Positions 11,401 to 23,656 of a stretch of 64,000 nucleotides of DNA are shown here, piece after piece. The stretch covers positions 12,338,001-12,402,000 of the forward strand of contig NC_060116.1 of assembly GCF_021155765.1 (NCBI RefSeq), given 5' to 3'. Made by a program: the position numbers and the translations under genes. How positions within the stretch are numbered: position 1 is the first letter of the stretch; each line of letters opens with the position of its first letter. Origin of the DNA: Diprion similis. Taxonomy: Eukaryota; Arthropoda; Insecta; Hymenoptera; Diprionidae. Below the pieces are notes generated by a model. That model made no database searches. It was not told the DNA's origin and worked only from the letters and a program-made list of their open reading frames with translations.

Positions 11401-14400
11401 CAGGTTCCGCTAACCGCTCGGCCTCAATCGGTCCTGGTGAACGCGTTGGCTGGTATACTCTGCACGTCTTTTCTCTTCGGGATAATAATCGTCGTCAGTA
11501 TATTCCGACGACTGAAACGAGAGAAGATGAAGAAAATACTGGCGATAGAAACTGCTCGAGCTGCGGTCGTGACCCAGTGGACGAAGAAGGTGATCGTGGA
11601 GAAACAGCACCTGGCCAACGCTCAGAACGTTCAGGAGACGCTCCTAATGCCGATCGTAAAGATCGAGAAGCAAAAATCGACCGCCACGGCCGAAGACAGC
11701 TCGGGAGGAAGTATTTCCGAGTACGAATTGCCGATGGACAATGCCTGGGAACTTTCTCGGGATCATTTGGCACTCGGAAACACCCTCGGCGAAGGGGCAT
11801 TCGGAAAAGTTGTTCGCGCCCAGTCGAACTCCCTTAAGCCTGGAATACCGAGCGTCGTTGCTGTGAAAATGCTCAAGGGTACACGCCCAGAATCTTAATA
11901 ATGCGCATTGATCAATTGTACTAGTATAAAAAGAAGAAAACAACCCTCTCGCGTTCTTTTTTTCTCTCTTTTTTTTTTTTTTTTTTTTTCAAATAAGACT
12001 CTACTTATAAAGTGTTTAATTCGTTGGAATGATTCGATTTTCTTTCACGTGCGAGGAAAATTATTATTTCCAGCAATTAAATGATAATCCTAATTTATAC
12101 TTGCCTCAAATGAGAAAATTTATTTGAACCTATATCTCGATTTATTTATTACTATTATTATTATTGTTAATGTATAAAAAAAAAAAAGAGAATACATATA
12201 TACGTATATAGGATTTAGGATTGTACTAGGATAAATAAATATGTATTTATGCAAATCTATGCAAGTACGTTGAATCAAATGAGCATGGTTATTGCTCGAA
12301 TCTGGTTAGTATGCTGGAATTTTTACCGGTCTAAGTGAATAATAATTGTTTAACGTTCGTGCGATTTGATAGTAAATTCCGTTGAATTCATACGTTAAAA
12401 TAAGAATTTAATTTTTCTATTATTATTGAACTTGATATGAAAATACAAAACTTCAGTGATATAGGCAAATTTACTTGGAAACATTTCTGAAATTCTTCAA
12501 CGTTTCACAATAAATTCGGTAAAAAAGAAAAAAACAATATCAATTCAATACTTATTAAACGTCAACACCGGCAGCACTGTTGTTATTGGAATATATATAC
12601 GATTTTTGAAGAAGATAAAAAAAAAGAAGAAAAATCAACAACCTATAGTAATACTTGTGTCCACTTCCTGCGGCAAACGAAAAAAAAAAAAGAAAGAAAG
12701 AAAGAAAAAAACAATCTCTTATCAAACTCTCCGATGAAAATTGCGCAATTAGCGCATGCGCATTGATCGATCGCAGTACACTCATCAATTTTTTTTATTC
12801 CCCTTTGTATTCGAATCATAACCAATCCAATTCGACCTAATTATGTCCGACGTTATCACAGCTGTTCATTTGATTCGATGTGCATGAAATTTGATGACTC
12901 ATGACTATAAATATATATTAAATGTTTATATCAAGTATGAAACGAAAGTAACAAATCGAAAAATCGACATTATTTGTGGCAAGTACAGTTAAGAATGGTT
13001 TGAAAATAGAAAACAATTAAAAACGAACGAAACGTATCCGCGCAAAGACAGGAATGAATAACTAACGACATTTTGTTTCTACAGAGGGTCACACGGACGC
13101 GGAGATGATGGACCTGGTCTCGGAGATGGAAATGATGAAAGTGATCGGAAAGCACGTCAACATAATAAACCTGCTGGGCGCTTGCACTCAAGGGGGGCCG
13201 CTTTACGTGGTCGTCGAATTCGCGCCTCACGGAAACCTTCGGGACTTCCTGCGGGAACACAGACCCTCTTCCGGTTACGAGCCGACGATAGGCCAGGAAA
13301 TGAAGCAGCGAAAAACGCTGACGCAGAAGGACCTCGTCTCCTTCGCCTACCAGGTTGCCAGGGGCATGGAATACCTGGCGAGCAGACGCTGCATCCACAG
13401 AGATTTGGCGGCCAGGAACGTCCTCGTGAGCGACGAGTACGTCCTCAAGATAGCCGACTTTGGACTCGCCCGCGACATCCACTGCCACGATTACTACAGG
13501 AAAACGACTGACGGAAGGCTTCCGGTTAAGTGGATGGCACCCGAGGCCCTCTTTCACAGGCTTTATACCACTCAGTCCGACGTGTAAGTTCGCGTATATT
13601 GTCGAATTATGTACTTAGGAAGAGGGCTGAAAAAATGTTCGAATTTCGAGAATTTATTTAATTCGGCTGATGGTTGTTTTACACTAAAGAAAAAAAGTCA
13701 TTGCCATTGATAAACAACGTCACGATTATCGTCAATATCAATGCTTTTCCGATAATTTATTCTAATAAAAGAAAAATAAATAAAACGAATCACTTGCGAA
13801 ACGAATAATTGATTATAAAGATCAGATAAATTCTTGGAATTCGGCTAATCTTTCGACATTATTCTATACCTACTCGTCTATGCTTTCTTAAGATGATTTT
13901 AATCGTCAACAGGTGTTCTAATCTTCTAATCGAAAAAAAAATTTCTTCCGTTATTAGATGGTCGTACGGAATTCTGTTGTGGGAAATAATGACTCTGGGC
14001 GGTACGCCCTACCCGTCCGTTCCATCGGTTGAGAAATTGTTTCAGCTATTGAGATCCGGACACAGGATGGAAAAGCCGCCGTGTTGTTCTATCGAGATGT
14101 GAGTTAGAAAAAAATTGGTCCATTTTATTTGTTATATTATACAAATGCTCTGAATTTCACACTGACTTAAATTTCCGTGTTCCTCTTACCCTCAATCTGA
14201 TCTTTCTTTGATTCTACAGATACATGCTCATGAGGGATTGTTGGAGTTACCAACCAAACGAACGACCGATGTTCGGTGAACTGGTCGAGGACCTTGACAG
14301 GATATTGACGATAACCGCTAACGAGGTGAGTGAATCGCATCGATAAGATATCATTTTATTCGTCGCAAAGTTGGGGGAGGATTGAGAACCATCGAGTTTC

Positions 14401-14525
14401 CTTAAATTTTATAGGAGTACTTGGACCTTGGTCTACCACAGCTAGACACACCGCCATCGAGTCAGGAGTCGAGTGAAGCCGACGACGACGACGACGACGA
14501 CGAGAAGTTTCCCTACTTGTTGTGA
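8493..14525 (+). CDS. FGFR: Fibroblast growth factor receptor (heartless/breathless type), N-terminus not found
   Basis: Single-pass receptor tyrosine kinase that binds FGF with heparan sulfate and signals through Ras/MAPK; in insects this family acts in mesoderm and tracheal cell migration. Exons: 8493-8852, 8938-9315, then either 9557-9735 or 10646-10812, then 11167-11299, 11384-11878, 13085-13583, 13958-14098, 14220-14325 and 14415-14525. Domains in order: Ig D1 (Cys...Trp...DTGIYGC), an acidic Glu-rich linker (acid box), Ig D2 ([11 protein letters not shown] to DGGNYTC), Ig D3, a transmembrane helix at about 11431-11508, and the kinase domain. Kinase motifs: [12 protein letters not shown] with the ATP lysine at 11866-11868, HRD at 13396-13404, DFG at 13456-13464, activation-loop [15 protein letters not shown], and the APE motif. 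The C-tail has seven consecutive Asp codons. About 800 residues are visible; the signal-peptide exon lies upstream of 8493 and must end in phase 1. Single-gene versus htl/btl assignment cannot be settled from here. Confidence 0.96.
9557..9735 (+). other. FGFR: FGFR alternative exon IIIa-1 (first half of Ig domain III)
   Basis: Acceptor ATTCAG|AG, donor GAG|GTACAT; enters in phase 1 and leaves in phase 0. It encodes [12 protein letters not shown], then the D3 cysteine (FECC) and IQWVK. This corresponds to vertebrate exon IIIa, including the ERxPHRP linker that follows D2. It is paralogous to the exon at 10646-10812 and has identical phases. Confidence 0.9.
10646..10812 (+). other. FGFR: FGFR alternative exon IIIa-2 (duplicate of 9557-9735)
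   Basis: Acceptor ATACGCAG|AA, donor CTCGAG|GTTAAT; same phases (1 in, 0 out) as the exon at 9557-9735. It encodes [32 protein letters not shown] and a shorter variable end. The matching landmarks (ER..H.P, N.T, C.V.SD, QW) show an exon duplication followed by divergence. Using both exons, or neither, breaks the frame (see findings). Confidence 0.88.
11020..11042. repeat. CT microsatellite in FGFR intron
   Basis: About 11 CT units between alternative exon IIIa-2 and the exon at 11167. It could act as a pyrimidine-rich splicing element, but it lies 125 bases from the acceptor. Confidence 0.8.
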
Positions 14526-17500
14526 ATAACCCGGCGAAAAGAGAAACGAAGGTGACAACAATTGCCGTTCGAGTGATGAATTTTCGATGGATAATCAAGA
14601 GGTCTAAAACTTGGTTGGGTAGAAATGATGAGAATGATGGAAAAGGAATCGTATAATCGAGATGAAATGAGAAAATAAATTTGCGAATAATAAACTAACA
14701 AACTGGCAAAGTATAATATACGTAATAGTGAAAAATCAGGTGAAATATGTAGTGTTTGTTACACTAAAGGACGAAAGTGAAAGAGAGGAAGAAAGGCGGT
14801 TAAAGTTTTTTGTGAGTGTAATGAGGTAAATTACGTCGGGATATTTGTACAACCGAACGTCGACTGATACATAGAGAACACGCCAAATGATACAAATCAG
14901 TATTGACAAAAACATTAATAGATAAATAAATAAATGAATGGATGATTAAACAAAACATAAAAATTAATACATGACGCATATTTTTTTGTAGACTTTTAAG
15001 GAACTATTGAAAAACGAGAGAAAAAATATAAAAATAAACCAACGCATGTACACGTGGTGCCCGATGATTCGAGGTGCTAATCGTGCAAGGTATAAATCAC
15101 ACGTTTTATACTTTTTACGTATTTATGTAATAATATAATCATGTGCCATGACTGAGTGCCTTTCAATTGTTACCAATCTAGTAAAATTGAAATTACATTA
15201 ATCGATCGAGCGATTGATTTTTAATTTCATCTAAAAGTGTACTAAAGTGTAAGAATGAATAATAATAATAATAATAAGCAAGTATTTTTATAATTGATTT
15301 ATATACGTGTATGTATATCTATAATAAACGTGCTCGTTCAACTCGTTGACAATTTATTATTATTGTTACAATTATTATTATCACACTTTCGAAAAGGCTC
15401 AAAATCTTGACAAACTTTTATCATTATTTCATGTATTATAGAAAGAAAACAACAACAATAAAAAAAAAAAAAAAAATTGAGAAACGAATTGCAATGGGTA
15501 CGATATTGTGTTTGTTACTAGTCAATTTATAAATTTCAACATTTTTGTACGATAGACTTTTCTTTTTTCTAAGATTTATAATATGTAATATTTCTACGTT
15601 ATTAGATATTTTTTTTTTATGTTAGATTTAATGCAAACTTGTAAAAAATACTGAAGAAAAAGGAAGAGATAATAATCACAAGAAGAATACAATTCGTTCA
15701 CATGTACGAACGTTAGGTACGAACCTTGCTGAAAATTTGTATCAGCTCGAACATAAGAGAGAACGTCACGTTTCAGTTTTTTGTATTAATACAGATACAT
15801 GTTTCCGTTAATATCGTGTGAAACAGTGGATCCAATCATCTCCAATATCTCTCTTGAAGGTATAATACGAATACCTCAAAGTATTTATAAAGCATTCAAC
15901 ATACGTGTATAAATAACAGTTTATAAAATTGTACTAGATAATAAATAGCATTAGATAATTTATTATTTGTAAATTCATCGCAAGTATTTCTTTTTTTCCG
16001 TCTTCTATTATGCGAAATCAGTTATTGAACATCGTAAATGAAACACAAGAGGTACACGTCATTGAATATAAAATGCCGTTACGCGAATGAATAGAGGAAA
16101 GAATTACCCTATCTTGTAACTGTGTATTCATTATTGTTAACAATGGAAAGAAATGAGACATTAAAAAAAAATAAAAATGAAAAAAAAAACAAAGAAAAAC
16201 CTGTAAAAAGTACATTTAAGTACGTTCACATCTAGGTTTATGTCGTTACAAAGTAAAAATAGTTTAGATTAAAAAAAAAAAACAAAAAAACTAAAAATAA
16301 CGTGTAAATAGGAGGCGAATTGTTTACTATTTCTTTAAAATGAAGAATGAAAAAAATGGAAAAAAATTCGTTGATCAGTGCCTAAATAACCATAGCGAAT
16401 GCCGCATTTACCTGCAAGCATGTATCGTATATTTGTATGTTCGGTGTAACTGAAGTGTAACGAGTTTCAACTCTACAATAAATGAAAATACGTGTACCCA
16501 ACAGTAATACTTATACGACAATTTCTCATTTCCCACCTTCCTGTGAGTTGAAATTTAGCACGGGATCAATCGATTATTGACTGGCAAGAAGACGATTCGA
16601 GTAAGTATTTCGACCGAGAATTTAACACAGTACAAAGTGAAATAATTTTTTTTTTCATCTCTGAGACTTTTTCTCTCTCTCTATCTTTCTCTCTTCCAAG
16701 GAAATATTTAGGAACGGCTTTCAAGAAAACGAAAACAATTTATAGAAATGATTCTGAAACATATCGTAACGAACTATAAGCGTTACAGAATAAATAGAAC
16801 AAGTTCGTGAGCTTATGAAGCGAACAAATAGAAAACAAAATTAAAAGACGAGGAAAAATACTTTAATGCTTGAATGTTTACAGATTAAAGTTTGAAACAG
16901 GACTGTTTTTATCATAATATTGGTTTGACGCAGCAACCTTATTCGTTATATGACATATCAACAAAGTTTTTATACAACTTTTATCTATGATGACTACTAA
17001 ATCAGAAAAGGGGATGAAACGAGCGACTTCACGCATTGTAAAAATATTAACGTATCAAACTAGAATGACCGGTATAATTTTAGGAAAGAAATTTGAAATT
17101 TGAAATTTGAAAATGGAACGTATCGCGCGCCGCGAAGATTAAACCGATTAAACGGATGACAGACGAAACAGATGCGATTAGATTAGTTCGAGAAAAGAGC
17201 GCTAAGAGGGCGTTTAAGTCAATACGTTTTGTTGTCATCAGCCACATTTACAATAAGTTGTTTTTACCAAATTTTTATTACAAATGTTATTTTATTCTAT
17301 ATATAAGGTGAAAAATAATACCATGAAAATGTATCAATCGTAATAAAAAATGTTCCCGCGTTGTTTGTTGGTGATGCATACGAGTGAGAGACGTGAAAGT
17401 TTATAGGCCAAAAGTAAGGTTAGAAATATGGTAACCCACTTTTTACAACGAAACAGAGTAATTGTCAAAAGTATAATTTTAACAGGATTATAAATTTAGG

Positions 17501-17674
17501 ATGAAAATTAGGCCCCCAACAAACAATCGGACTGTTTCAAAGGTGCTTTTAGCTATTATAGACGAAAATGAGAAAATTATTTGGGGAATGTTTTAATCCT
17601 CGTACTGCGATGGAAATTAACATTGTATTGAATCGAGTTATTTTTTCGCAGGTGATAACGTGAATACTGAATAA
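14526..17674 (+). other. FGFR 3' UTR and spacer to the PCGF3-type gene
   Basis: AT-rich, no open exon. Several AATAAA motifs occur; the one at 16477-16482, just before GT-rich sequence, is a plausible distal FGFR poly(A) signal. The right end holds the likely PCGF3 5' UTR: an acceptor at 17650-17651 opens an exon whose ATG is at 17675, and a possible 5' UTR donor (GTAAGG) lies near 17415. A triplicated AAATTTG motif lies near 17090. Confidence 0.55.
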
Positions 17675-18737
17675 ATGGTGCTCACCGGTGCCATGGAGAG
17701 GCGAATAAAGCTGAAAACATTAAACAGTCACATAACGTGCAAGATATGCCGCGGCTACCTTATAGATGCTACAACAGTGACGGAGTGCCTCCACACCTTT
17801 TGTAAAAGCTGCCTAGTCAAACACCTCGAGGAGAAACACACCTGCCCGACATGCCAAATAGTTATACACCAGTCACATCCCCTTCAGTATATTAGCTTCG
17901 ATAGAACCATGCAGGATATCGTCTACAAACTTGTCCCCGATCTCCAGGAGAGTGAGTAGTTTGCACGCTTTAATTTTCCCAATTATAACGACAATCGATA
18001 ACTAACGATTCGCTTTTCATTTCAGACGAAATCAAGAGAGAGCGAGAATTCTATAGAGCCCGAGGGTTGCCTTGTCCTAAGGATGTTTTACCAAACGCCG
18101 CCGAAATGGAAGAGGAAAAACAATCGGGCGACACTCACGCCGAGTCTGATTATCACCGAGCCGATGAACAGGTGAATAAAGATTTTTTATTTTTTCGTTC
18201 GACATTTAAAAGTTTCGTTTAAACTACGCGTCGACTAATAGACACGATTTTTTGCTTGGAGAAACGTAGTGTGTTTCAGAAATGTTTCTTCTTTCGTCAG
18301 ACGTTATAATTGGATGGAGTTTTTTTTCTATTCACAGGTGAACGTGTGCTTGGAATGCATGAACACAAGTTTAAAAACGTTGAAACGAAGATTTATAAGG
18401 TGTTCGGCACAGGCGACTATTACTCACTTGAAAAAATTTATTGCCAAAAAAGTCCTCAACGGTATGGAGAAATATCGCGATGTAAGTGAAATAAAAAAAT
18501 TTGGTATTTCTAATGCAAAATTCATAAGAAAGGAAAATACAGAGAGTCTTAAGGCGTAGCTTCGACGGGCCAATACTCTTTGCGATAAACTAATCTGTTT
18601 TTCGATTTCAGATCGATATTCTATGCAACAACGAGCTCCTGGGAAAGGATCATACGTTAAAATTCGTCTACGTAACAAGATGGAGGTTTCGGGACCCACC
18701 TTTAAGGCTCCAATACAGGCCTCGTATAGACATATAA
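17675..18737 (+). CDS. Pcgf3: Polycomb group RING finger protein 3-like (PCGF3; Drosophila L(3)73Ah)
   Basis: Nuclear subunit of non-canonical PRC1 (PRC1.3/1.5 type), which pairs with RING1/Sce to ubiquitylate histone H2A. Exons 17675-17951, 18026-18171, 18338-18481 and 18612-18737; 230 aa, close to vertebrate PCGF3. The RING finger is in exon 1: CKIC, then [11 protein letters not shown], then CPTC, followed by the PCGF3/5-typical HPLQYI and [13 protein letters not shown]. Exon 2 is a variable linker ending in DYHRADEQ. Exons 3-4 encode the RAWUL domain ([39 protein letters not shown]). An in-frame TAA directly precedes the chosen ATG; a second in-frame Met lies six codons later and could be used instead. 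The assignment to PCGF3 rather than PCGF5 or PSC rests on the near-identical RING flank and the short length. Confidence 0.96.
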
Positions 18738-21700
18738 TCTAAGCTCTTTCTCTCGGTGTATAGAAACAAGCTGTAACGTTAACCAGCTTCGAATGAAACT
18801 TTAACATATTTTCATCCAATCTACCAATCTACCGCCTTGCTATACAAGCCTATATATTCGAGATATGCAGCTTTTATTTATCAAATATCACGTTAGATTT
18901 CAGGCTGAGAATTTTGCACCAGCTCAACGATAAAAGAAAAGAAAAATAGAATGCATATAAATGTGTATACATATAAAAATTCATATATACGTATGTATAT
19001 AGATATAATTATTTTCGTGAGTAAAAGATGAATATATTTTATGATTAGCAAATTTATGGAGAAGAAAGGATATAAAAAAAAAAAAAAAAAACAAATCAAG
19101 AAAATCCGATTGTCATGATATAAAGCACAGTAACGTGAAATAATTTTAAACCGGACAAAAGAAGCACACGCGCTTGCGCATTTTTACATATTATTTCGAC
19201 ATTATAAACCATTTTTATCATTCACGTATCTTTATTTTATCTTTATCATGATTTGTGTCAAGGTTTCGACTCTAGAATTTACTTCTACCTAACTTTCCCC
19301 CAGCAGTCAAGTGTACATTCAAAAATTTTCTTTTCTTTTCTTGCAACGTTCTGAACAACTGAAGCAAGCGGTAAACACAAAAATATTCTGGAACAAAGAA
19401 ACACATTATCAATCCTGTTAAGTGAAGTCAAAGCAAGTTTTTTCCATCAACTATTGTTTCCAACGAATGAAACTTTGTACCAGTTCTATCAGTTCTGAAA
19501 TTTCGAAAATAACTTAAATATGCGTATACTTTGAATTGTACATCTAGTTAAAAATATCTAAGAATCATTGTGAAACGTATTTTTGTTCGACTTCGTACGA
19601 AACGGATCGATAATACTGTACAGTATATAATTTAATTTCTACCGATTTATCTTTACGTTTATCGTTTATATTTATTGATAAGAAAAAAATCGTATTTTAT
19701 TTTTACATCTCAGCCAGCACTAATTCCAGACCAAAATCAATAGAAAAAAAAAAGAAGAAAATCATTATCGTCAGCACGTTCGTATAATAGGACGTTTAGT
19801 TCGTCGTACATACTACATGAATTTTAGTATTTTCGATAACCAATAACAATAAAAATACCATCATGAATCTTCGTTATTTTCGTATGCAGTGATCGAACAA
19901 AGAAGTAATAATAATAAAATTTAGTTAACTTTAATTAATAATGTAAATGTGGCTGGTACAGAAGGCGTTGTAGTTTCAAACATTTAAATACGTAGATACA
20001 TTATACATATATAATATAGACAAGTATTTTTAAATGGGAATCAGAAACACATACATACATACATATAATAATGCCCATCTAAATTTATATTTTTCAAATT
20101 GTCGACGTCAATATACCGTGGGCTATTGTATAGTATATGTAGATGTTAAAAAAACGTAATACCTAAGAGTGCATTGCGTAGAGAGAATTTTAATTACGTG
20201 TTTTCCACACCTAGGCAATTTTTTCTCTCGGTACTTACTTCTTCGCAATAATTTTCTTTTCTGTTGTTTTTTTTTTTTTTTTTTTTCAAATTCTTTTCTT
20301 CGTTTTTGTTTGCATAGTAACACCGTAACGTAGTTCTCCATTCAATATATGAAATATATACCTGAATGTATATAGAATATTTTTTGACAGAACTCTGGAA
20401 TTATCCATTGCTTTAAATAGACTAATAATTACGTTACGATAATTCGACTAGCGTAAATAAATCTTGGACGTTGTGACTTTTTACCTTTGTATATTTATGC
20501 GCTGTATGTATTGTGGTTCACTATTCTATACTTCATTCGATATTCAAAGTTACCTCCTGATCGGTTGGTTTGTAATTACATTTAAAAACATGCGTCGAAA
20601 ATCAATAACGGCATATGTCAAAATTCGCATTCCTAAAATTAATCAAGATTTAATTCGAGTGAATTATAGAACTTGTGATTGCTGCTTGTATTAGATGAAT
20701 TTGATAAGTTTTAGATAATCATGAGAAGAAAAAGGAAGAAAAAACGAGTGTGATTGTACATATTGTTAGGATATAACTATATAAGCAACTTTGCTAAGTA
20801 GTGGTATACTCGATTGTACTAATGCTTAAATACGTTGTACACACGTGTATATGTATTATCATAAATTATTGAAATAAATATGTTTTGTACAGTATAATTG
20901 TTCATTCAACAAACGATCGTATTTCCCGTATGCATATACATACTTCTCCGCACTTATGCACGCCTAATTGAATACGCGATAATATATTTTCGGAGTTACT
21001 TTTTTTCTGTCCGATCACTAGTCTTACTCTCTCGCTCTCTCCGACAGTGTTACAACTTTTTATAAACTAGCGAACGTATTGCCCGTTGTTCATCCGTAAA
21101 TAAATATAAATTTCATTTTGAGGAATTTCATCCTCTCACGTAGGAGAAAGGTTTGAGAAAAGAAAAAAAACAGAAAAAAAAAAAAAACTAGACTTTCGCG
21201 ATTGTGCAGTATACAATACGTATAATACAACTTAACCGTGGTAATTTGTTCTAATGTTAGGTATACATATGACGATTAGAATAATTTCAAACAGTCCCAG
21301 CTGTGAGAATTGTTCAGGTGAAAACTTTTTATCCAAAGAAATTAATTACCTACAATTACAATACATTGTTCAACTATAAAACGTATAAAAAAAAAACAAA
21401 ACGCAGAATAATTTATAGCAGTGATCGCGAACAGGTGTACGAATTGACACGCGATTTATGATCATCGTGTGAAGATATGTATGTATAAGTAATCATAAGA
21501 AATTCGGTGAAGCTCGACGTTGCATTGAGTCTGGAATCTGGATTCATTCGCTTTACTTTCTCTCGTCTACGTAATACCGGCAGGCGATTACTAAATACTC
21601 GATGTATAACTGAAAATAAATTCTGTTATATATTGCGTCATATTCACGCACAGCAAGAGAGTGCGTTGCAAATATTACACGAACAACATACCGTTACAAC

Positions 21701-23455
21701 AATATCTCGTAGAATAGGTTTATAAAAGGCGATCAGTATACGTATGTACGTATGTACGTAGATATGCGTGAATCAACGAGGCGGAGAAAACGGGAAATTG
21801 TATACCGTTAAAAAGACGGCAAGAAAAATGTTAGGATCATTTCTTTTTCTTCCTAATCTGGTAGTCGGATAAATAGTAGGTATGTGTGTATATATATATA
21901 TATATATATTATATATGTATCCGCACTCTCAGCAGTTGTAATATCCACGGTGTAAAGATTGAAAGGATTTTGCGACCGTTAAAGGTCTCGCCTTTCACTT
22001 TCGTAGGGAGCTGAGTGCATGATAGTCGATATGCATACCTATACATACACGTTGCGAAGTTTAATTGACTTTACGGTATTCCCGAAGCCTCGTTAAGTTT
22101 CGTTTTTTCTTTATTTTTCTTCACTTTTTACTCATATCCGAAATCCTCACACGTGGAATTCCGCTCTCGATGAAAGCTGCTGTTATACGCTTCAATTAAC
22201 AGGAACGAGATTTTGTACTCCGTGATAAAAAATTTACTAATTTAGATAATTCGCCGAAATAAAACCGCGGTATTTCAATTATTATCAGCGGTCGGCAGTA
22301 ATAATTTTCACTTTCTATTCAATCAAATTTTGCCTTTTTCAAATGATCATATGCAATTTTGAATTATAAGTTCAGATGAATTTCCGCGTGTATTTTCTAC
22401 TGTATATCGTAATACAATATAAATATATTATGAACGAAATGTGTATTAAAGCCGAACAAATTGCACACCGTGTGCAGAAAATTGGTGAAAAGTGAAAATC
22501 GACGTATCAAAATTTAATACCGCATCTTTTTCGGCCGTATTTTGAGACAAATATCACGCTGCTCCTCGTCGACACGTTGAAATGAGGACACGATAAAATA
22601 TTGGAAAGCAATTAATTTCTAATTTCATTCTCATTATTAATTCAGAGATAATTAGAAAACGTGAAATTTTCATATTTTCCCTATCGTAGCGAACAATAAT
22701 TATTCATTACGATTTGCAATTTGCATTAAAGTGCGATCAGGGAAAAGACTATCGAAATATGTGTATTGTTAGATTGGCAAAAACAAAAAAAAAAAAAAAA
22801 AAAAAACGAAAAAAAACGAAAAAAAACAAAGCTGACGATAGACTGAAATTGCATAACGGAGAGCGATGGGTGAGCGTAATAGGAAGGCGGATGACATGAC
22901 GGTGATACGGTACTTTGCGATTAACAGGTAGGTGTAAGAGGCGAGTACGTGACCGTAGTTTCAACTACACAATGCTGAAAGTCGTCCTTGGTGTATTACA
23001 CATCGCATGTACGCATGTATGTATGTATGTACGATAGCAATCGTAAGAGAATCGTAAGCTAAGTTAAAAGTCTGCAGGCAGCGCCTCTAGCTGGGTAGAG
23101 TTGCGAGCACGTTGCGAGTGAGAAACGGAAGGCAAGGCAAAGTAGCGAGCAGAAAAAAAAGAAGGAGAAGAAAAACAAAGAAAAATTGAACGGCGCATGC
23201 GCGGAGCGAATGATCGGAGATAGAGAAGAGGAAGTAAGAGAGTCGTTGAAGCGACAGAGAGAAGAGAAGGGGATTTAGAGTTAGAGTCATTGCGTAGTGG
23301 TGGGCAGTAATAAACGGCGTAAAAATATACACAGAGGGGACACCGAGGATCAGTAGAAGATCCCCGAGCGCATAAAATTTCCACCTAAATGTATTTATTG
23401 ACGAAGAGGAAGAGGAGAACGAAAAGAAATAGCGTGATACTCGTTGGTAAGGTGG
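18738..23455 (+). other. PCGF3 3' UTR and spacer; R3HCC1-like promoter region at the right end
   Basis: AT-rich with no supported exon. AATAAA at 20873-20878 followed by TGTTTTGT is a credible distal poly(A) site for the PCGF3-type gene. Poly-A/poly-T runs and short TA and ACAT repeats are scattered. The stretch from about 23050 to 23450 is purine-rich (GAGA/AAGAA) and directly precedes the first R3HCC1-like coding exon, so it probably holds that promoter and 5' UTR. Confidence 0.55.
20873..20878 (+). terminator. Poly(A) signal, likely PCGF3-type gene
   Basis: Canonical AATAAA followed within 20 bases by a T/G-rich element. It would give a 3' UTR of about 2.1 kb. Confidence 0.45.
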
Positions 23456-23621
23456 ATGAAGATTTTCCCTAGATATATACTGATGAGTTTGCAGGACAGT
23501 TTGTTCTCCGAATACGTGGAGCGGGATATTAAGGAGTTTACCGTAAAAAGGGAACGAAAAAGGTACGTACAAACAAACAAACATACACATTCGTGCATAT
23601 CGCGTTTCGGAAGACAGTGGA

Positions 23622-23656
<35 letters not shown>

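Noticed and set aside
12970-13557. A 195-codon minus-strand frame
   Set aside because: It is the antisense shadow of the FGFR kinase exon.
23087-23590. A 167-codon minus-strand frame
   Set aside because: It is antisense to the first R3HCC1-like exon and a purine-rich 5' region, which gives Ser/Phe/Leu-rich nonsense.
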